From Parcubacteria group bacterium GW2011_GWA2_47_26 (GTDB lineage: Bacteria; Patescibacteriota; Patescibacteriia; GWA2-47-26), in the NCBI GenBank assembly GCA_001001705.1, contig LCOG01000003.1, positions 1 to 46,291 on the forward strand: a stretch of 46,291 nucleotides of DNA. Reading direction: 5' to 3'. Both the position numbers and the translations under genes were made by a program. Positions within the stretch are counted from its first letter, which is position 1; every line of letters starts with the position of its first letter. Shown in pieces: positions 32,905 to 39,969 of this stretch. The notes below the pieces were generated by a model that worked only from the letters and a program-made list of their open reading frames with translations, was not told where the DNA came from and made no database searches.

Positions 32905-32933
32905 GTATTTCAACAGACACTAATTCCACTTCT

Positions 32934-34226
32934 ATGTCCCATCTCTCTCAATTCGACCCCGAAATCGCGAACGCCATTGAAAGCGAACTTATTCGCCAGC
33001 GCCAGGTTTTGGAAATGATCCCGTCAGAAAATTTTACCTCGGAAGCGGTACTTGAAGCAATGGGTAGCGTGCTTACCAATAAGTACTCTGAAGGTTATCC
33101 TGGCAAGCGCTACTATGGCGGCAATGAATATATTGATCAGATAGAAAACCTCGCCCGTGACAGAGCTAAAGCTTTGTTTGGCGTAAGCCACGCCAATGTG
33201 CAATCCTACTCCGGCTCGCCGGCTAATCAAGCGGTGTGCTTTGGACTGGTCAGCCCGGGCGATAAAATCATGGGCCTGCACCTTTTTTACGGCGGGCATT
33301 TGACGCACGGCTGGAATGTTAATTTTTCCGGAGTGTATTATACATCGGTGCAGTATGTTACCGGGCGCGATGGATATATTGATTATGACGCGCTTGCTAA
33401 GCAAGTTTCCGAGGAGAAACCCAAATTGATCTTTGTGGGCGCCACGGCGTACCCGCGTAAATTTGATTTTTCCACACTGGCGCAAATCGCAAAAAGTGTT
33501 GATGCCTACCTTGTTGCGGATATTTCGCATATTGCCGGACTTGTAATTTCCGAAGACCATCCTTCACCAGTAGGACACGCTGATGTCATAACTACGACGA
33601 CGCACAAAACTCTGCGCGGACCGCGCGGAGCCATTATTCTTTGCAATGGCGAATCAAGCGAACCATTAAAAGCGCCGCCAGAGCGCTCACGGAAATATTT
33701 GCCCACTATGATTGATCGCGCGGTCTTTCCGGGGCTACAAGGCGGGCCGCACAACCACCAGACTGCCGCGATTGCTGTTGCCTTAAAAGAAGCCGCTACG
33801 CCGGAATTCAAAGAATATGGCCATCAAGTTATGCGCAATGCTAAGGCTTTGGCTCAAGCCTTGCTTGATGAAGGCATTGCCTTGATAACCGGCGGCACAG
33901 ACAACCACCTTATCCTTGCGGATTTAACACCATTAAATATTGGAGGCAAGCAAGCGCAAAATGTCCTTGATGAAGTTGGCATCACGCTTAATAAAAATAT
34001 GATACCTTTTGACACGCGCAAACCTTTTGACCCTTCGGGGATTCGTTTGGGAACTCCGGCTTTGACTACCCGCGGATTTAATGAAGAGGACATGCGTGTT
34101 ATTGGAAAAATAATTGGCGAGGTTTTGAAGGATTCCACTAATGAAACAATAAAAAACAAAGCGCGAGACACCGTACGCGAGCTTACGGAAAAGCATCCGC
34201 TGTATCCGGGACTGACCGTATTGTAG
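32934..34226 (+). CDS. glyA: Serine hydroxymethyltransferase
   Basis: The product has 430 residues from MSHLSQFDPEIANAIESEL, the family start; 46 further in-frame codons upstream are repeat. PLP enzyme signatures: MIPSENFTSEAVLEAMGS, NKYSEGYPGKRYYGG, VADISHIAGLV and the lysine motif VITTTTHKTLRGPRG that forms the Schiff base, and FPGLQGGPHNH. It interconverts serine and glycine while loading tetrahydrofolate with a one-carbon unit. folD follows 52 bp downstream, giving a one-carbon unit: glyA makes 5,10-methylene-THF and FolD oxidises it. Confidence 0.97.
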   Translation: MSHLSQFDPEIANAIESELIRQRQVLEMIPSENFTSEAVLEAMGSVLTNKYSEGYPGKRYYGGNEYIDQIENLARDRAKALFGVSHANVQSYSGSPANQAVCFGLVSPGDKIMGLHLFYGGHLTHGWNVNFSGVYYTSVQYVTGRDGYIDYDALAKQVSEEKPKLIFVGATAYPRKFDFSTLAQIAKSVDAYLVADISHIAGLVISEDHPSPVGHADVITTTTHKTLRGPRGAIILCNGESSEPLKAPPERSRKYLPTMIDRAVFPGLQGGPHNHQTAAIAVALKEAATPEFKEYGHQVMRNAKALAQALLDEGIALITGGTDNHLILADLTPLNIGGKQAQNVLDEVGITLNKNMIPFDTRKPFDPSGIRLGTPALTTRGFNEEDMRVIGKIIGEVLKDSTNETIKNKARDTVRELTEKHPLYPGLTVL

Positions 34227-34278
34227 TAAAAAGGGAACGTTTCTCTTTTTACTTCCTTTTTACCCTTTTTACTTCCCT

Positions 34279-35295
34279 ATGCAACTCATTGACGGCCGCG
34301 CAATTGCTGACAAAATCCGCCAAGAAGTAAAAGAAGAAATTACACGGCTCGGGATTACCCCGGGTCTTGGTGTTATTTTGGTTGGCAACGATCCGGCCTC
34401 GTATCTCTATGTGTCGTTGAAACAAAAGGCCTGCCAAGAGGTCGGCATTAAATTTGAAAAATATGTGTTGCCAACGACTGATACGCACAAAGGTGTCATT
34501 CCGAGGCGCGCAGCCGAGGAATCCCGTGCTGACCAGAATAACGAGATTCTTCGCTACGCTCAGAATGACAATGTGTGTGGATGCGAACAGTGTATTATTA
34601 ATCTAATTAGAAATCTCAATGTGCGTCCTGACATTCACGGCATTCTTGTCCAGGTGCCGCTACCGCCGCCATATAACAAAAATAAAATAATCAGCACTCT
34701 GGAACCAGACAAAGACGTTGATGGATTTCACCAAGTTAATCTGCGCGCCACTTTGGAGGGAGAGGCGCGCATCATTCCGGGAGTGGCTTTGGGGGTTGAT
34801 GCGCTTATTGGCGAGACATTGCGAGTAAAAGGAGCCGCCTCTAATTTTACGGAGCAAAATTTAGAAGTGGGTCCTTTTGCTAACTCACTTACAAATAAAA
34901 AAGCGGTATTGCTCATGAACAGTACCACTTTTGCATTGCCAATTGAATATTTACTGGAGGGGCGCGGAGCACTTGTGCATATTATTTTACGCCCTAGCGA
35001 GATTACCCCCGAGATCATCGCACAATTAAAAACTGCGGATATTTTTGTCGTGGCAATAGGGCGGCCGCAGATCATTAAGGGCGACATGCTTAAAGACGGC
35101 GCAATTGTTATTGATGTCGGCACTAATCGTTTACCGGATGGGAAGCTCGTTGGTGATGTAGATTTTGAAACTACCCAAAACAAACCCGGCTTTATTACAC
35201 CCGTGCCCGGAGGAGTGGGCCCGATGACTGTAGCGATGCTACTACGGAATACTATAGAGCTTGCCAAGGCGCAATCGAAGGCGCAAACGCGCTAA
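34279..35295 (+). CDS. folD: FolD: methylene-THF dehydrogenase/cyclohydrolase with repeat inserts
   Basis: The product has 338 residues against the usual ~285. The start is MQLIDGRAIADKIRQEV; the catalytic region has SYLYVSLKQKACQEVGI (Tyr...Lys pair), ILVQVPLPP and PDKDVDGFH, and the C-terminus ends TPVPGGVGPMTVAMLLRNT, all typical. An ERSEGS repeat (34495-34570) encodes HKGVIPRRAAEESR...RYAQND, and a CTTCTAAATTTTG palindrome (34830-34877) encodes GAASNFTEQNLEVGPF. The usual dinucleotide-binding G-R-S-x-x-V-G-x-P reads MNSTTFALP here, so cofactor binding may be altered. It follows glyA in the same direction. Confidence 0.92.
   Translation: MQLIDGRAIADKIRQEVKEEITRLGITPGLGVILVGNDPASYLYVSLKQKACQEVGIKFEKYVLPTTDTHKGVIPRRAAEESRADQNNEILRYAQNDNVCGCEQCIINLIRNLNVRPDIHGILVQVPLPPPYNKNKIISTLEPDKDVDGFHQVNLRATLEGEARIIPGVALGVDALIGETLRVKGAASNFTEQNLEVGPFANSLTNKKAVLLMNSTTFALPIEYLLEGRGALVHIILRPSEITPEIIAQLKTADIFVVAIGRPQIIKGDMLKDGAIVIDVGTNRLPDGKLVGDVDFETTQNKPGFITPVPGGVGPMTVAMLLRNTIELAKAQSKAQTR
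34495..34570. repeat. ERSEGS-type repeat in folD
   Basis: GTCATTCCGAGGCG...CTCAGAATGACA; the insert is in frame between the substrate-binding helix and the QVPLPP loop. Confidence 0.9.
34830..34877. repeat. CTTCTAAATTTTG palindrome in folD
   Basis: Diverged copy: GGAGCCGCCTCTAATTTTAC and GCAAAATTTAGAAGTGGGTCC. It lies just before the Rossmann region of FolD, in frame. Confidence 0.85.
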
Positions 35296-35323
35296 TTCGT
35301 ATTGCCATGGCAATTTGAATTAG
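35292..35323. repeat. 32-bp palindrome overlapping the PaaX/Cas2-like stop
   Basis: 14 of 16 arm positions pair around CCATGG. It begins immediately before the folD stop codon (TAA at 35293-35295), so it touches both convergent genes' ends. Confidence 0.92.
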
Positions 35324-35883
35324 GGGTGAAGTTTAAAATGATAACATACCGCCTTTTCATGCAGGCCAAGGGAAGTCGCAAGTAAAAGTGAGACATGCTT
35401 CTCGATCTCATAAAACTTACAAACACGGCACAATTCCTCCTCGCACGGATATGGACACACAAAGATACTCTTCTGAATATGGTAAAATCCTAGTGCTTTT
35501 AAATGTTGGCGAAGGAACTCGCGGGAGACTTTTTTAACAGTTGGCACATCGAACGCAACTACCCGCCAGAGGCCATCCCATTTAACTGGCTTTTTGAGAT
35601 TCATTTGCCAAAGCTCTCCTCTCTCCAGTGCTGCCTTACCTTTTGGCGCAAGTTTTGCAATAATTCGCCCTTCATGATCCTCTCTTAGCGCAATCAGTTT
35701 CAAGCGCTGTAATCTTTTGAGTTGCTGACGTATATACCACATCTTATACTTTGCAAACCGTGTAAGTAGTTTTGGCGCCAATGGTCCGGCAAAGCCCGCG
35801 AGCGTGATCACAAGCACAGAATCCCGCAACGTTTCAAGAATTAGCTTTGTTAGTTCTCGTTTGTAAGGTTTTTTCTTGTTCAT
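35320..35883 (-). CDS. Second PaaX/Cas2-like protein
   Basis: The product has 187 residues from MNKKKPYKRELTKLILETLRDS; six further in-frame codons to a GTG are possible. N-terminal ~85 residues form a winged-helix-like region (YIRQQLKRLQRLKLIALREDHEGRI). The C-terminal domain shows the Cas2/PaaX-type pattern WDGLWRVVAFDVP (Asp at the end of strand 1), SREFLRQHLKALGFYHIQKSIFVCPY and two C-x-x-C-like cysteines in EEELCRVCKFYEI. It is only distantly similar to the protein at 9228-9815 but has the same domain order. No CRISPR components are nearby. Binding or nicking the flanking palindromes is an attractive, unproven role. Confidence 0.8.
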   Translation of the reverse strand: MNKKKPYKRELTKLILETLRDSVLVITLAGFAGPLAPKLLTRFAKYKMWYIRQQLKRLQRLKLIALREDHEGRIIAKLAPKGKAALERGELWQMNLKKPVKWDGLWRVVAFDVPTVKKVSREFLRQHLKALGFYHIQKSIFVCPYPCEEELCRVCKFYEIEKHVSLLLATSLGLHEKAVCYHFKLHP

Positions 35884-35947
35884 ATATATTACCAGCGCCA
35901 CGCATCAGCAGGCTATGACAGGACTTTAGCCACAGGTAGTCCACAAT

Positions 35948-35995
35948 CATCATAGCTAATTCGTATTGCCATGGCAATACGAATTAGCTATGATG
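35948..35995. repeat. 48-bp perfect palindrome upstream of the PaaX/Cas2-like gene
   Basis: All 24 arm positions pair around the centre at 35971/35972 (CCATGG). It lies 64 bp upstream of the ATG. Confidence 0.97.
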
Positions 35996-36062
35996 TGTCA
36001 TCCCTGTCAGTAAAGCATAAGGCTGAACCTTAAATCCGTGGAGCATATTCGGCAATAATCCT

Positions 36063-37226
36063 TTAAAGCAGGCCCGCTAATTTTTGAATGACGCCGACCA
36101 GTAGCAGAGCAATCATCGCGAGGCCAAGAATGGTTTTTAGATTACGGCTGCGAACATGTTTCCGTTTAAAAAACGCCAACGCGACTAAAATAATCATAAT
36201 TGCATCAAACCCACCAAAGACACTGCCTACAATATCAATGACTTGCACAAAATTACGCGCTCCGGCCAGGAAAAGAAAAAATGGAACCCAGACCGCGAAA
36301 ATCCAGGCCGGTATAGCCTTGACTCTAAAATCATAGGCAAAAGTTTCCTTAAGGTACAGCGCGACAACCAAATAAGAAGTGACTACCGCAAAAAAGCCAA
36401 AGAGCGCGCCAAGCCAGATTATATTGCTACCGAGCGTGCTTCTTAACCCTTCAAAAGCTTCTTCAGTAGTTGCCGTGCCAGAAATACCTACGACGACTAG
36501 AGCAAAAAGTAAGGTAATTATTACTGGTACGATAGTCCCGACAATAATGCTGCCACGCATAACAAAAAGGGAACGTTTCTCTTTTTTCCGAAAAAAGAGA
36601 AACGTTCCCTTTTTGTTGACCATATCCCACATCTCCGGGATTGCCGCGGCGCCACTTAAAGCAAAAAGTATAATGCCATAAGGAAAAAATAATCCCGCAC
36701 CTGTGCCAGCGCCAATCAAATTGCTGGCTTCAATATGGGGAACGCCTAAAACAAGAATCACCGCTATAATCGCAAGCAGAAGCCAAGTCATCCAAAATTC
36801 AACCCGATCAAAAATACGCAAGCCTAAAAAGGTTATAGTAGCCACAAAGCCGAATAATAAAATTGTATAAAAGAAGCTACTGCTCCCATTGCCGCCTTGG
36901 AAGAGTATTTTTAAAAACGTTCCTCCAACCAACATGTAGGCTACTTGCGCGCCCCAAAAACTTAGGGTTTGAGAAATGGTAACAATTTTTTTTGCCGAAT
37001 GACCGAGATAGCGATCCGCATAGCCAACTAGACGATGCTTGCCCGGCGTTCCCGCTACTACTTCGCCAAAATACAGATTAATCAGAAGTGAAACTGCGCC
37101 TAAAAGCACAATCCAAAAAAGTCCAATGCCAAATCCGGCCCGCGCTGAAACATAAGGCACGGCAAAAAGCCCAACACCAATAATCATGCCCATTAAAATG
37201 ATTGTACCGTGTAAAAATTGCCGCAT
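36063..37226 (-). CDS. Amino-acid permease (aromatic/HAAAP-like)
   Basis: The product has 387 residues and about eleven hydrophobic helices. The start HGTIILMGMIIGVGLFAVPYVSARAG matches the first-helix G-x-x-I-G-x-G-x-x-x-(I/L)-P region of APC-superfamily amino-acid transporters, especially the tryptophan/tyrosine permease group. A 57-bp perfect palindrome (36561-36617) inserts the charged peptide NKKGTFLFFRKKEKRSLFV between helices, probably as a cytoplasmic loop, in frame. The substrate cannot be read. Amino-acid uptake would suit an organism with few biosynthetic genes. No operon partner is visible. Confidence 0.8.
   Translation of the reverse strand: MRQFLHGTIILMGMIIGVGLFAVPYVSARAGFGIGLFWIVLLGAVSLLINLYFGEVVAGTPGKHRLVGYADRYLGHSAKKIVTISQTLSFWGAQVAYMLVGGTFLKILFQGGNGSSSFFYTILLFGFVATITFLGLRIFDRVEFWMTWLLLAIIAVILVLGVPHIEASNLIGAGTGAGLFFPYGIILFALSGAAAIPEMWDMVNKKGTFLFFRKKEKRSLFVMRGSIIVGTIVPVIITLLFALVVVGISGTATTEEAFEGLRSTLGSNIIWLGALFGFFAVVTSYLVVALYLKETFAYDFRVKAIPAWIFAVWVPFFLFLAGARNFVQVIDIVGSVFGGFDAIMIILVALAFFKRKHVRSRNLKTILGLAMIALLLVGVIQKLAGLL
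36561..36617. repeat. 57-bp perfect palindrome inside the permease gene
   Basis: Two 27-bp arms (starting AACAAAAAGGGAACG) with a CCG loop; 57 bp equals 19 codons. The partial sequence AAAAAGGGAACGTTTCTC also occurs after glyA at ~34228. Confidence 0.95.
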
Positions 37227-37291
37227 ACCCGGCGCTACAACACTTCATTAAAACCCTTAACTTGATCTATTAAATATGCTTGCTTGGCGCC

Positions 37292-37303
37292 GGCGCCGCT
37301 TTA
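37292..37303. repeat. GGCGCCGGCGCC palindrome upstream of the permease
   Basis: Short perfect palindrome in the divergent gap between the permease and dnaB; a possible operator. Confidence 0.35.
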
Positions 37304-37376
37304 CTTTCTATAGTTGTAGCACCTGGCATACCCCTTTAGTGTATCACATTCCACAATCCACACACAGGAAAACCAC

Positions 37377-37405
37377 TTGACGCCCTCTTCCCTACAAGAT
37401 AAGGT
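37377..37405 (+). promoter_or_regulatory. Candidate dnaB promoter
   Basis: TTGACG (37377-37382), 17 bp, TAAGGT (37400-37405). The -10 overlaps an AAGGTGGA Shine-Dalgarno-like string, so either this is a leaderless promoter or the -10 match is chance. Confidence 0.35.
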
Positions 37406-37414
37406 GGAATGAAT

Positions 37415-38788
37415 ATGCCAAAACCTCTTTCCCTTGCCGAACGCGTTCCTCCTCAAAATATTGAGGCCGAGCAGTCTCTTTTAGGATCCCTGCTCATTGA
37501 CCGCGACGCACTTATAAAGATCGCGGACATTGTTACAGTGGAAGATTTTTACAAAGACAGCCATCGCATGATCTTTGAGGCCATGCTGGATTTGTTCAAA
37601 AATCGCGAACCAATTGATCTCCTCTCTTTAGGCAATCGTCTGGAAGAAAAACGCCAACTTGAAACTGTCGGAGGACGCACTTATCTTATTGAACTATCAA
37701 ACATCGTCCCAACTGCGGCCCATGTTCCACATTACGCTACCATTGTACAAAAAAAAGCGACCTTGCGGCGCTTGCTTGCGGCGGCAGCGGAAATTACGGG
37801 TCTCGGATTTGAGGAAGCGGAAGAAGTAGACAATATTCTAGACAAAGCTGAACAGAAACTCTTTGGGGTATCCCAAAAATATCTTAAGCAATCCTTCATC
37901 CCAATTCACGATGTGCTTTCCGAGGCCTTTGATCGCATTGACGAGCTGCACCGAGAAAAAGGCAAATTGCGCGGGCTTTCAACCGGCTTTGCTGAACTTG
38001 ATAACATTCTAGCGGGATTGCAAAAATCAGATTTAGTTATTTTGGCGGCGCGGCCATCAGTTGGAAAAACCAGTCTTGCCTTGGATATTGCGCGCTATGC
38101 CGCCACGCGACAAAAAATTCCAGTGGGCATCTTCAGTTTGGAAATGTCCAAAGAACAACTCGTGGATCGCCTCATCTGCGCGGAAGCCGGTGTTGACCTC
38201 TGGCGCATGCGCACCGGAAGACTTTCCGATCATCCGGAACAAGATGATTTTCCGCGAATTGGACACGCGCTCGGCACTCTTTCCGAAGCCGCGCTATATA
38301 TTGATGATTCCGCTTCCTCATCAGTCATGGAAATCCGCACCAAATCCCGCCGCTTGCAAATGGAAAAAGGCATGGGGTTGCTGATCGTTGATTATTTGCA
38401 ACTCATGGAATCGCGCACTAGAATTGAGAACCGCGTGCAAGAAATCGCGGAGATAACGCGCGCGCTCAAATCCATTGCGCGAGAACTTAACATTCCTGTG
38501 CTCGCGCTTTCCCAGCTTTCACGCGCTGTGGAGGCGCGCTCGCCCGCAATTCCCAAACTTGCTGATCTGCGCGAAAGCGGCAGTATTGAACAAGATGCGG
38601 ACGTGGTGCTTTTTATCTATCGCAAAGCCATGGATAGAAGCATACAATCCTTAAGCCCGGAAGAACGCAGTATCGCTGATATTCACATTGCCAAACACAG
38701 AAACGGCCCGACCGGACAAGTACAGCTTTATTTTGACGAACAAAAAGTCAGCTTCCGCAATCTGCAAAAAACGAGTCAGCCGTTCTAG
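37415..38788 (+). CDS. dnaB: Replicative DNA helicase
   Basis: The product has 457 residues from MPKPLSLAERVPPQN; the ATG two codons earlier is possible but lies too close to the AAGGTGG site. The N-terminal primase-binding domain starts PPQNIEAEQSLLGSLL. The RecA-like motor has Walker A AARPSVGKTSLAL, Walker B-type LLIVDYLQLM, the ALSQLSRAVEAR segment, LRESGSIEQDADVVLFIYR and the arginine-finger region HRNGPTG. It unwinds DNA at the fork as a hexamer. No intein or repeat insert is visible. recR follows, separated only by a ~120-bp repeat starting right after the stop codon. Confidence 0.97.
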   Translation: MPKPLSLAERVPPQNIEAEQSLLGSLLIDRDALIKIADIVTVEDFYKDSHRMIFEAMLDLFKNREPIDLLSLGNRLEEKRQLETVGGRTYLIELSNIVPTAAHVPHYATIVQKKATLRRLLAAAAEITGLGFEEAEEVDNILDKAEQKLFGVSQKYLKQSFIPIHDVLSEAFDRIDELHREKGKLRGLSTGFAELDNILAGLQKSDLVILAARPSVGKTSLALDIARYAATRQKIPVGIFSLEMSKEQLVDRLICAEAGVDLWRMRTGRLSDHPEQDDFPRIGHALGTLSEAALYIDDSASSSVMEIRTKSRRLQMEKGMGLLIVDYLQLMESRTRIENRVQEIAEITRALKSIARELNIPVLALSQLSRAVEARSPAIPKLADLRESGSIEQDADVVLFIYRKAMDRSIQSLSPEERSIADIHIAKHRNGPTGQVQLYFDEQKVSFRNLQKTSQPF

Positions 38789-38905
38789 TCCCGTTAGAAG
38801 CCGCGGTCGCGACATACTGGAAAGCTAAATATACGCAAAAGGTCTCTATTATAATACTAAATATTAATCAGCAGGGTAGCACGACCGCGACCTGCTTCTA
38901 ACGGG
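38789..38905. repeat. ~120-bp inverted-repeat element between dnaB and recR, copy 2
   Basis: It starts with TCCCGTTAGAAGCCGCGGTCGCGA immediately after the dnaB stop and ends GACCGCGACCTGCTTCTAACGGG just before the recR ATG. The middle is AT-rich. The orientation relative to the downstream gene is the same as at holB. Confidence 0.88.
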
Positions 38906-39505
38906 ATGAATTTTCCTCCTCCAATAACACGCTTAATCCAGCACTTTCGGGGTTTGCCGGGCGTAGGTCCGCGCACCGCCACGCGTTTTGTTTTTGCATT
39001 GCTTAATAAATCCGAAGACGAGCTGCGCGCTTTTGGCCATACTCTTGTAGATTTTAAACACAGCATCCGCACCTGCAAAGAATGCTTTAATATTTCCCTG
39101 CAAGACCCCTGCGAAATTTGCAGTAACCAAAAACGCGAACGTACTCTTCTTTGCATTGTTGCGCGCCCCCAGGACATTCAAGCTATTGAAGAAACGCGTG
39201 AATATAACGGCCTATATCACGTCTTGGGCGGAGTTTTGAATCCGATTGACGGCGTAACGCCCGAGCAATTAAGAATCAAGGAGTTGCTTACGCGACTTGA
39301 GGGGGAACAAAAATTTCAAGAGATCATACTGGCGCTGAACCTAGATATTGAAGGTGAGGCGACCGCGCTGTATTTGGCAAAGCTGCTTAAATCACGCGTG
39401 CCAAAAGTAACGCGGTTGGCGCGCGGTTTGCCTCAAGGCGCTGATCTTGAGTATGCTGACGAGGTTACGCTTATAAACGCCTTGAAAGGCAGACGCGATA
39501 TTTAA
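38906..39505 (+). CDS. recR: Recombination protein RecR
   Basis: The product has 199 residues, the normal length. The N-terminal helix-hairpin-helix has LPGVGPRTATRF; the four-Cys zinc finger is CKECFNISLQDPCEIC (about residues 58-73); the Toprim domain begins LLCIVARPQDIQAIEETREYNGLYHVLGG; and the C-terminal Walker B-like part includes VTRLARGLPQGADLEYAD. RecR works with RecO/RecF to load RecA on gapped DNA. The ATG is directly preceded by TAACGGG of the repeat, with no Shine-Dalgarno, so its translation start context has been supplied by the repeat. Confidence 0.96.
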   Translation: MNFPPPITRLIQHFRGLPGVGPRTATRFVFALLNKSEDELRAFGHTLVDFKHSIRTCKECFNISLQDPCEICSNQKRERTLLCIVARPQDIQAIEETREYNGLYHVLGGVLNPIDGVTPEQLRIKELLTRLEGEQKFQEIILALNLDIEGEATALYLAKLLKSRVPKVTRLARGLPQGADLEYADEVTLINALKGRRDI

Positions 39506-39510
39506 AAAGA

Positions 39511-39565
39511 AAAAAAGAGAACACTTCTAAATTTTGTAAGCAAAATTAGATGCGTTCTCTTTTTT
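39511..39565. terminator. CTTCTAAATTTTG palindrome at the recR/rplU convergent junction
   Basis: AAAAAAGAGAACACTTCTAAATT and its pairing arm ending CGTTCTCTTTTTT lie between two convergent genes and have opposite A/T runs, so they can serve both directions. Confidence 0.8.
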
Positions 39566-39582
39566 CTATTGTAACGCGAATG

Positions 39583-39903
39583 TTATCTAGAAATCTTTTC
39601 GATCTTGATCTTTGTATATTCTTGACGGTGGCCGTGCTCTCTCTTATAACGCACCTTGCGCTTGAATTTTATGACAGAAACTTTTTTACTGCGGCCTTGT
39701 TCAATTATAGCTCCGTCTACACTAGCTCCCGATACAAATGGCGCGCCAATTTTTATTTCGCCGCCTTCATCACCCACCAATAATACCTGATCAAAATTAA
39801 TTTTATCTCCGGATGCACCGGGCAATTTTTCTACTTTCAAGACACTGCCATCTTTGACAATGTACTGTTTTCCTCCCGTACTAATTACTGCGATTGTGGC
39901 CAT
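39583..39903 (-). CDS. rplU: Ribosomal protein bL21
   Basis: The product has 106 residues from MATIAVISTGGKQYIVKDGSV. The family signature GGKQY near the start and the basic C-terminal VIKFKRKVRYKREHGHRQEYTKIKI, which contacts 23S rRNA, are clear. The usual partner rpmA (bL27) is not downstream: the next gene is convergent recR. A strong promoter precedes it (39941-39969) with a ~30-nt leader and no clear Shine-Dalgarno. Confidence 0.96.
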   Translation of the reverse strand: MATIAVISTGGKQYIVKDGSVLKVEKLPGASGDKINFDQVLLVGDEGGEIKIGAPFVSGASVDGAIIEQGRSKKVSVIKFKRKVRYKREHGHRQEYTKIKIEKISR

Positions 39904-39940
39904 ACAAAACAAAATTCGTGAGATTAAAACGTAAGGTTAA

Positions 39941-39969
39941 ACTATACCAGCCCAGAAAAGATACGTCAA
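39941..39969 (-). promoter_or_regulatory. rplU promoter
   Basis: On the minus strand TTGACG (39969-39964), 17 bp, TATAGT (39946-39941). The -35 box overlaps the smc stop codon. Confidence 0.65.

Larger units (their letters stand above)
35292..35995 (-). mobile_element. Candidate element 2: PaaX/Cas2-like gene between two palindromes
   Basis: Left palindrome 35292-35323 (32 bp, two mismatched pairs) and right palindrome 35948-35995 (48 bp, perfect) share the centre CGTATTGCCATGGCAAT and arms CTAATTCG/GAATTAG. The gene between them ends inside the left palindrome: its TAA is part of the GAATTAG arm. The same design and a shared arm consensus (AAYTCGT-N-YYGC) are seen at 9156-9909. It lies between folD and the permease. 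Mobility is inferred. Confidence 0.55.

Noticed and set aside
32796-32933. N-terminal extension of GlyA
   Set aside because: The 46 codons are an ERSEGS repeat; the family start is MSHLSQFDPEI.
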